A stretch of DNA of 56,283 bases from an uncultured Acidobacteriota bacterium (GTDB lineage Bacteria; Acidobacteriota; UBA6911; CAINFC01), in contig CAINFC010000258.1 of assembly GCA_903847975.1 (NCBI GenBank), positions 1 to 56,283 of the forward strand, given 5' to 3'. Below, piece after piece: positions 51,258-56,283 of this stretch. The position numbers were made by a program, and so were the translations under genes. The number at the start of each line of letters is the position of its first letter. The stretch's first letter is position 1. The notes below the pieces were generated by a model. It was not told the origin of the DNA. It searched no databases and was given only the letters and a program-made list of their open reading frames with translations.

Positions 51258-51530
51258 ATGGAAGAGAAAGATTTTTTCAACGAAAAAACGGAGACCAAGG
51301 CCGCCGAGATCTATTGTCCCATGTGCCGCCGCAGCAACTCCTATGACATCCGCTGGCTGAAGCGCACTAAAAAGCCATCCCTGCCGCCGCGGGCCAACGA
51401 AATGGACAAGGCGCGCTTTGCCAAGGCCCGGGATTACATGGTCCGGCTCGACGATGTGCTGATCTGCAAGACGCCGCGCTGCGGGAAAAAGATCGAGATC
51501 AGCTCGCTGCAGTCGGTGGTGTTTCTGTAG
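51258..51530 (+). CDS. Small protein with two Cys pairs (possible zinc ribbon)
   Basis: The 90-residue cytoplasmic protein has a CPMC pair near residue 20 and CKTPRC near residue 70, spaced as a possible four-Cys zinc site. The middle is basic (RWLKRTKKPS). I do not recognise a named family. Its stop is 10 bp before the rRNA methyltransferase start, suggesting co-transcription. The ATG at 51258 lacks a strong Shine-Dalgarno. Confidence 0.7.
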   Translation: MEEKDFFNEKTETKAAEIYCPMCRRSNSYDIRWLKRTKKPSLPPRANEMDKARFAKARDYMVRLDDVLICKTPRCGKKIEISSLQSVVFL

Positions 51531-51540
51531 TTTTCCGGTC

Positions 51541-52287
51541 ATGCCCCACCTCTTCGGAATCCACTCCGTGCGGGAGGCTCTGCGGGAGTCTTTCGATTGC
51601 GTGGAGTCGATCTGCTTCGCCCGGGATCTTTCCAATCCGCGGCTGAGAGAGCTGATGCAGGAAGCCCGGAAAAGGAAAATCCCCGTCCGGCAGCTCCCGG
51701 AGGAAGCCCTGCGGCGCCTGGCCGACAGCGCTTCCCACCAGGGGGTGGTCGCCAAAATGACGGAATTCGTCTACCGCGAGCGCGAAGATCTGGTGGAGGA
51801 GTGCCCCCCGCCCGGTTTTTTCCTGGTCCTGGACGAAATTCAGGACCCGCAGAACCTGGGCGCCATCCTGCGCACGGCGGACGGCGCCGGCGTGAACGGG
51901 GTGTTTCTCCCCCGGCATCACTCCGCCGGAGTCACCGCCGCCGCGGTGCGGGCCTCCGCCGGTGCGGCCATGCATCTGAAGATCGCCCGGGAAACCAACC
52001 TGTCCCGACTGCTGGAAGACCTGAAGGAAAAGGGATTCTGGGCTGTGGGAGTCGACGTCCGCGCCGACCGGCTCTGGACCGATTGCGACTACAGCCGGCC
52101 CACGGTGCTGGTCCTGGGCAACGAAGGGCGCGGCATGAGGCCGCTGGTGCAGAAGCATTGCGATGACCTGGTCAAAATCCCCATGTTGGGAAAAGTGGAA
52201 TCCCTGAACGTGTCGGCCGCGGCGGCCATACTGTTATACGAGGTGATCCGCCAGCGATCGGCGGCGCCAACCCCCCGGGGAACCTAG
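51541..52287 (+). CDS. rlmB: SpoU/TrmH-family RNA 2'-O-methyltransferase, RlmB-type
   Basis: The 248-residue protein has an N-terminal L30e-like substrate domain (about 1-75; LFGIHSVREAL, SHQGVVAKM). The SPOUT knot (about 95-240) carries all three motifs: LDEIQDPQNLGAILRTADGAG, VLGNEGRGM, and a KIPMLGKVESLNVSAAAAILLYE segment. RlmB methylates G2251 of 23S rRNA using S-adenosylmethionine. Domain order and length match RlmB better than TrmH. Confidence 0.9.
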   Translation: MPHLFGIHSVREALRESFDCVESICFARDLSNPRLRELMQEARKRKIPVRQLPEEALRRLADSASHQGVVAKMTEFVYREREDLVEECPPPGFFLVLDEIQDPQNLGAILRTADGAGVNGVFLPRHHSAGVTAAAVRASAGAAMHLKIARETNLSRLLEDLKEKGFWAVGVDVRADRLWTDCDYSRPTVLVLGNEGRGMRPLVQKHCDDLVKIPMLGKVESLNVSAAAAILLYEVIRQRSAAPTPRGT

Positions 52288-52396
52288 AAGACAGACAAGG
52301 TTTCGGGTTCATGCGGCAGGCGCATGGCGATTCGTGCCCCTGCCGGTTGAACCTGCAACGAGGAACGAATAAAGAAGTATTTTCAGGAAGGAAATT

Positions 52397-53743
52397 ATGG
52401 CGCAAATCAAGTTTTTTTTGGACGAGAAAAAACTCCCCCGCTACTGGTACAACGTGCAGGCGGACCTGCCCCAGCCCCTGCCGCCGCCGCTTCACCCGGG
52501 CACCAGACAGCCGGTCGGCCCGCAGGATCTGGCCCGGCTGTTTCCCATGGCGCTGATCGGCCAGGAGGTTTCCCAGGACCGGGAAATCGAGATTCCGGAA
52601 GAGGTCTGGGACTACTACCGCCTGTGGCGGCCCAGCCCGCTGATGCGCGCCCAGCGGCTGGAAAAAGCGCTGGATACGCCGGCGCACATCTATTACAAGT
52701 ACGAAGGGGTCAGCCCGGTCGGAAGCCACAAGCTGAACACCGCCATCGCCCAGGCCTACTTCAACCACCAGGAGGGCGTCAAGCGCCTGGCCACGGAAAC
52801 CGGCGCCGGGCAATGGGGCACCGCCCTGTCGCTGGCCGGAAAAGTATTCGGCATCGAAGTGAAGGTATTCATGGTCCGCGTGAGCTACGATCAGAAGCCC
52901 TATCGCCGGGCGGTGATGGAGACTTACGGCGCCACCGTCAGCTCCAGCCCCAGCACGGAAACCGAGTCCGGACGGCGTGTCCTGGCGGAAACGCCCGATA
53001 CCACCGGCAGCCTGGGCATTGCCATCAGCGAAGCCATTGAAGCCGCCCTGAAGGACGAGGGCACCAAGTATTCCCTGGGCAGCGTTCTCAACCACGTCAT
53101 GCTGCACCAGACCATTATCGGACTGGAATCGATCTCCCAGATGGAGATGGCCGGCGAATACCCGGATGTGGTCATCGGCTGCGCCGGGGGAGGCAGCAAC
53201 CTGGCCGGGATTTCCTTTCCGTATATCGGGGCCAATCTGCGCGACAAGAAGAAAACCCGGGTCATCGCCGTGGAGCCGGCCTCCTGCCCCACGCTGACCA
53301 AGGGGGTATACGCCTACGACTTCGGGGACGAATCCGGGTTTACGCCCTACCTCAAAATGCACACCCTGGGGCACCGCTTCATCCCGCCCGGACTGCATGC
53401 CGGCGGACTGCGCTACCATGGCATGTCGCCGCTGGTCAGCCACCTGGTCAACCTGGGGCAGATCGAACCGCGGGCCTGCAATCAGATCCCCTGCTTCGAA
53501 GCGGCCACCCAGTTCGCCCAGGCGGAGGGGGTTATTCCCGCTCCGGAATCCAGCCATGCCATTCGGGTGGCCATCGATGAAGCCCTGCGATGCCGCATGG
53601 AAGGGCGCCGCGAGATCATTCTCTTCAACCTGAGCGGCCACGGACATTTCGACATGTCCGCCTATGCCAAATATATCGGAGGGGAAATGGTCAACTACGA
53701 GTACGATCCCTCCGAGGCGATGAAGGACCTGCCCCAAATCTGA
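52397..53743 (+). CDS. trpB2: Tryptophan synthase beta chain, TrpB2 type
   Basis: The 448-residue protein is of TrpB2 length (longer than the 400-residue TrpB1). The PLP lysine is in VGSHKLNTA (K112), then [17 protein letters not shown], a [10 protein letters not shown] phosphate loop, and the [13 protein letters not shown] end. TrpB2 proteins join serine and indole without a TrpA partner, which fits the absence of trpA here. AGGAAGG precedes the ATG, and the next gene is an ABC-type binding lipoprotein of the family seen with TrpB2. Confidence 0.93.
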   Translation: MAQIKFFLDEKKLPRYWYNVQADLPQPLPPPLHPGTRQPVGPQDLARLFPMALIGQEVSQDREIEIPEEVWDYYRLWRPSPLMRAQRLEKALDTPAHIYYKYEGVSPVGSHKLNTAIAQAYFNHQEGVKRLATETGAGQWGTALSLAGKVFGIEVKVFMVRVSYDQKPYRRAVMETYGATVSSSPSTETESGRRVLAETPDTTGSLGIAISEAIEAALKDEGTKYSLGSVLNHVMLHQTIIGLESISQMEMAGEYPDVVIGCAGGGSNLAGISFPYIGANLRDKKKTRVIAVEPASCPTLTKGVYAYDFGDESGFTPYLKMHTLGHRFIPPGLHAGGLRYHGMSPLVSHLVNLGQIEPRACNQIPCFEAATQFAQAEGVIPAPESSHAIRVAIDEALRCRMEGRREIILFNLSGHGHFDMSAYAKYIGGEMVNYEYDPSEAMKDLPQI

Positions 53744-53765
53744 GAAAAGAAGAAAAGAGGAGCCT

Positions 53766-54797
53766 ATGCCCCAGTCAAAGAATCGGTTATCGGGCGGATT
53801 TTGGAAAGGCGGTTTCCCCTGGCTGGCCTTTTGCCTGGGGCTGCTCGCTCTCACGGCTTCCTGCAGCCAGTCCGGCGGGCCGGCCGACAGCATCCCGCGC
53901 CTCGGATTCATGCAGCTCCTGGAGGACCCGCAGCTCGACGAGGGCCGCAACGGATTTCTCAAGGCCCTGCAGGATGCCGGGCTGGTCGCCGACCGCGACT
54001 ACGTGCTCCGGTTCCGTTCGGCCCAGGGGGATCAGAGCCTCCTGCCGATGATCGTGCAGGGATTTCTGACCGACGGGGTGAAAGTCATCGCCACCAGCAC
54101 CACCCCCGCCATGATTGCCGCCGCCAAGGGGACCATGAACCAGCCCAATCCGCCGCCGGTGGTGATGACCATTGTCTCTCCTCCGGAGGCGGTGGGAATA
54201 AGGCCGGTCCCGGCCAACCTGACCGGGTTTTACAGCCCGGTGGACATGAAGGAATACCTGCGGATCGTGGTGGCCTGCCTGCCTCCGCCGGTGAAGCGCC
54301 TGGGGCTGCTGACCAACCCGGCGGAAGCCAATGCCTCCCACGCCGCCGCCAAGCTGACAGAAGCCGCCCGCCAGGCCAATATCGAGCTGCTTTCCGCGCC
54401 GGTCTCCTCGATCAACGACATCCGGGATGCGGCCGTTTCCCTGGCCGACAAGGGGATCCAGGCTTTTCTCGCCGCGGCGGACAACACGGTATACAACGCC
54501 ATGCCCGTCCTTTCGCGCATCGGCGAGGAGCGCCGGCTCCCGGTTTTCGCCTCGGAGGTGGGGGTCATCCGCGGCGGGGCGGCCGTGGGCTGGGGGCTGG
54601 ATTATTTCGACTGGGGCTACCAGAGCGGGAAAGTGGCCGCCCAGCTGCTGCAGGGAAAGCCCCTGAGCGAGCTGCCGCTGCGCCCCTCGCTGCGCAACCA
54701 GCTGCAGTTCAACGAGGAAGCCTGCCGCAAGCAGGGCCTGACCATCACCCCCGAAATGCGCAAGCTGGCCGACGAGCTTTCCGCGGCGCTGAAGTAG
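53766..54797 (+). CDS. ABC-type substrate-binding lipoprotein (TrpX-like, PF04392 type)
   Basis: The 343-residue protein has a long N-terminal signal ending in the lipobox LTASC (near 36). A two-lobed periplasmic-binding fold follows, with RLGFMQLLEDPQLDEGRNGFLKAL, the central VMTIVSPPEAVG and LTGFYSPVDMKEYL, and late DYFDWGYQSGKVAAQLL. It resembles the ABC_sub_bind family that includes TrpX (putative tryptophan transport, often beside TrpB2). It lies 22 bp after TrpB2. No permease or ATPase genes follow, so it depends on components elsewhere or has another role. Confidence 0.87.
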   Translation: MPQSKNRLSGGFWKGGFPWLAFCLGLLALTASCSQSGGPADSIPRLGFMQLLEDPQLDEGRNGFLKALQDAGLVADRDYVLRFRSAQGDQSLLPMIVQGFLTDGVKVIATSTTPAMIAAAKGTMNQPNPPPVVMTIVSPPEAVGIRPVPANLTGFYSPVDMKEYLRIVVACLPPPVKRLGLLTNPAEANASHAAAKLTEAARQANIELLSAPVSSINDIRDAAVSLADKGIQAFLAAADNTVYNAMPVLSRIGEERRLPVFASEVGVIRGGAAVGWGLDYFDWGYQSGKVAAQLLQGKPLSELPLRPSLRNQLQFNEEACRKQGLTITPEMRKLADELSAALK

Positions 54798-54804
54798 GAC
54801 GGGT

Positions 54805-55452
54805 ATGCAACCGCTTCCCTTTGCGGTGGAAAAAGAGATCGGCGGCTGGACCCTGTTCTGGGCCCGGCTGCAGTGCGCGGAGGAATGCGGGGAGGCGCGG
54901 CGGCAGCTGCGCGCCGCGGTGGCCCGACGGTGCCGGGAGCGGCTGGGCATCGAAACTCTTTCCGGGAACGCGACGGTGGCCGCCCTGCGCCGGCTGTTCA
55001 AGGCCGCCGGATGCGATCCCTCCCGCTATCGGCCCTCCTCCGAGGCCCTGCTCCGGCGGATCCTGAAAGGGGAGGAAATCCCGGCCATCCACCCGCTGGT
55101 GGACCTGAACAACTGCCTTTCGGCGGAACTGGCGGTCCCCTGCTGCGTCATGACTGCGGGAACCTTCGAGCCGCCCCTGCGGTTTCGCCATGGTATGGCC
55201 GGAGAGGCGTACGAGTCGCTGAAGGGACCGTTTGAGCTGGAGGGAAAGCCCCTGCTCCTGGATGCTGTCGGCCCGCTCGACGCCCCCATCACCGGCAGCC
55301 GGCGGGTCATGGTGGCGGCCGACACCATCGATGCATGGCTGGTGGCCTATCTCCCGGTCGAAACCCTGGATGCCGAAAGGGCGGAGCAGGTTCTGCTCGG
55401 ATTGCTGGAGGAGGCCCCCGTCGCCCGGGTGCTGCTCACCGCGCAAAGCTAG
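54805..55452 (+). CDS. B3/B4 tRNA-editing-domain protein
   Basis: The 215-residue protein matches the stand-alone B3/B4 domain of the phenylalanyl-tRNA synthetase beta subunit. It has an FKAAGCDPSRYRPSSEALLRRIL segment, then IHPLVDLNNCLSAEL, and an AVGPLDAPITGSRRVMV block. Free-standing homologues may edit mischarged tRNA or act on amino-acid derivatives. It is 7 bp after the TrpX-like gene, so it is in the same operon as TrpB2, suggesting an amino-acid-related role. Confidence 0.85.
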   Translation: MQPLPFAVEKEIGGWTLFWARLQCAEECGEARRQLRAAVARRCRERLGIETLSGNATVAALRRLFKAAGCDPSRYRPSSEALLRRILKGEEIPAIHPLVDLNNCLSAELAVPCCVMTAGTFEPPLRFRHGMAGEAYESLKGPFELEGKPLLLDAVGPLDAPITGSRRVMVAADTIDAWLVAYLPVETLDAERAEQVLLGLLEEAPVARVLLTAQS

Positions 55453-55524
55453 GCCTGCCTTTCGGCACCGCCTCCCCCTTTCCTGCCTTCCTGCCGGTCT
55501 TTCTGGCATTTTCCGGATTTGTCG

Positions 55525-55538
55525 TGTATTGTAATACA
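55525..55538. promoter_or_regulatory. Perfect palindrome, candidate operator of the toxin-antitoxin operon
   Basis: TGTATT-GT-AATACA is a perfect 14-bp inverted repeat 11 bases before the antitoxin ATG. It probably overlaps the -10 region. RHH antitoxins usually bind such palindromes to repress their own operon. Confidence 0.55.
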
Positions 55539-55549
55539 AGAGGTGTTTC

Positions 55550-55768
55550 ATGCGAACGGTACTTTCCATCAGCCTGCCGGAACAAATTGCAGCGGAATTG
55601 AATAAGTATGCCCGGGAGGTAGGGCGCAATAAGAGCGATATTGTCAAAGAATCTATCGTTGAATTTCTTTGGGAAGCCCGCTTTAGAAAAGCCCGGAATG
55701 CCTTGGCCGGAAAGGCCAAGAAACAGGGAGTAATTACGGAAGAAGATTTGTTCCGGGTCATCTCGTGA
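55550..55768 (+). CDS. Ribbon-helix-helix antitoxin
   Basis: The 72-residue protein starts with the RHH strand TVLSISLPEQIAAELNKYA. The helix VGRNKSDIVKESIVEFLWE gives the DNA-binding fold (about 2-45). The C-terminal RKARNALAGKAKKQGVITEEDLF tail would wrap the toxin. AGAGG precedes the ATG. The stop overlaps the PIN toxin start (GTGA), a classic type II toxin-antitoxin layout; the palindrome upstream is a likely autoregulatory site. Confidence 0.88.
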   Translation: MRTVLSISLPEQIAAELNKYAREVGRNKSDIVKESIVEFLWEARFRKARNALAGKAKKQGVITEEDLFRVIS

Positions 55769-56169
55769 GGGTCATGTTTGACACCAATGTTCTGCTGGCC
55801 GCCTTTTTAACCGAAGGAATTTGCGCCAAGCTTCTTTCTCGCGCCCGCAAGCGCCACTTCGATCTCTTTTTATGCCCTCACATTCTTAAGGAATTCAGGC
55901 AGGTCCTGGGAAAGAAATTTCTAGGCACACAGGATGAAATCGACTCGGCCGAAGCCCTGCTTCTGGAGGCCGGCTCGGTAAGCGCTGCGCCTGAATTCGC
56001 GGCACCGGATATCTGCCGGGATCCGGATGACAACCATGTCCTGGCCGGAGCCAGAGCCGCTTCCACGGATTACCTGGTAACCGGAGATCTGGACCTGCTT
56101 ATACTGGGTCATTTCGAGGGCATTCAAATCATCAGCCCAAGGGATTTCGAGGCAAGGATGGCCGATTAA
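55765..56169 (+). CDS. PIN-domain toxin (putative RNase)
   Basis: The 134-residue protein begins with GTG overlapping the antitoxin stop; ATG 55774 is the alternative start. PIN acidic residues are in place: MFDTNVLLAAF (D6), CPHILKEFRQVL (Glu), then DPDDNHVLAGA and TGDLDLL. Such toxins cleave RNA and are held inactive by the RHH partner. The sequence FEGIQIISPRDF is typical of the C-terminus. The remaining 114 bases to the window end show no further feature. Confidence 0.88.
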   Translation: MRVMFDTNVLLAAFLTEGICAKLLSRARKRHFDLFLCPHILKEFRQVLGKKFLGTQDEIDSAEALLLEAGSVSAAPEFAAPDICRDPDDNHVLAGARAASTDYLVTGDLDLLILGHFEGIQIISPRDFEARMAD

Positions 56170-56283
56170 TCATTCCCGCACGACGAATCGGTTTTCGCAC
56201 CGGTTCCTGTGATCATGCCGTCGGGGACGAGCCCGTAAAAAAGTCCGGCTCCGCGGCGGCAATGCGCGGACGGCTTCCTCCCA

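Noticed and set aside
52288-52396. Tryptophan leader or T-box upstream of TrpB2.
   Set aside because: No T-box motif, Trp-rich leader peptide or terminator/antiterminator pair is visible in the 109 bases.
55453-55520. Fourth copy of the REP-like element (CTTTCCTGCCTTCCTGCC region).
   Set aside because: Similarity is limited to pyrimidine-rich composition and there is no convincing complementary arm.

Overview
The window (about 60% GC by eye) looks like the chromosome of a Gram-negative heterotroph, most likely an Acidobacteriota or Aminicenantes-like lineage. The pointers are two very large Oar-type TonB-dependent receptors with N-terminal carboxypeptidase-regulatory-like domains and no SusD partner, a multiheme cytochrome, Tat-exported sulfatase-type enzymes, a TrpB2-type tryptophan synthase beta chain and high-GC intergenic palindromes. 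The phylum is an inference from gene content; the window contains no rRNA and I saw no tRNA.

Layout. (1) 165-1436: remnant of a group II (class C-like) intron whose 5' end abuts the terminator of a DUF2202 gene; its reverse transcriptase has two in-frame stops and no 3' part. (2) 1.5-3.8 kb: small secreted proteins (DUF2202, a Gly-rich protein, a two-BON-domain protein). (3) 3.9-14.7 kb: an ArsR-type regulator, thioredoxin, TolC/MFP/RND tripartite exporter, DUF2892 protein, octaheme tetrathionate-reductase-family cytochrome c, cytochrome b and two YeeE/YedE half-transporters, the second fused to a rhodanese-like domain without a catalytic cysteine. This reads as one sulfur/redox operon. (4) 14.9-22.4 kb: a six-gene cytoplasmic operon behind a clear sigma70-like promoter (class III aminotransferase, NagA-like deacetylase, ceramidase-like amidase, FGGY kinase, NagB-like deaminase, DHDPS/NAL-like aldolase), consistent with catabolism of an N-acylated amino sugar. 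(5) 22.4-33.2 kb: sulfatase and a second Tat-exported protein with different codon use and their own promoter, a TonB-dependent receptor, an SSS symporter, a paralogous pair of small Cys-rich enzymes and a BNR/sialidase-like protein. Together with (4) this looks like a glycan foraging locus.

(6) 33.3-35.2 kb: a second degraded intron reverse transcriptase joined to the 3' end of a GGDEF diguanylate cyclase. (7) 35.4-40.2 kb (minus): an operon of methylenetetrahydrofolate reductase with a Cys-rich C-terminal domain, an AcsE/MtrH-like methyltransferase, a PfkB sugar kinase and an MFS sugar porter. (8) 40.35-45.7 kb: acyltransferase, large secreted glycoside-hydrolase-like protein and beta-helix protein. 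(9) 45.7-46.3 kb: an intergenic array of distinct palindromes plus a 94-bp dispersed repeat shared with 29.3 kb. (10) 46.3-56.2 kb: APC permease, second Oar-type receptor, a small Cys-pair protein, RlmB-type rRNA methyltransferase, TrpB2, a TrpX-like lipoprotein, a B3/B4 domain protein and a RHH/PIN toxin-antitoxin pair.

The two most interesting systems are the sulfur/redox operon at 3.9-14.7 kb and the amino-sugar operon with its neighbouring glycan-uptake genes at 14.9-33.2 kb. All functions are read from motifs and context; no database search was run.
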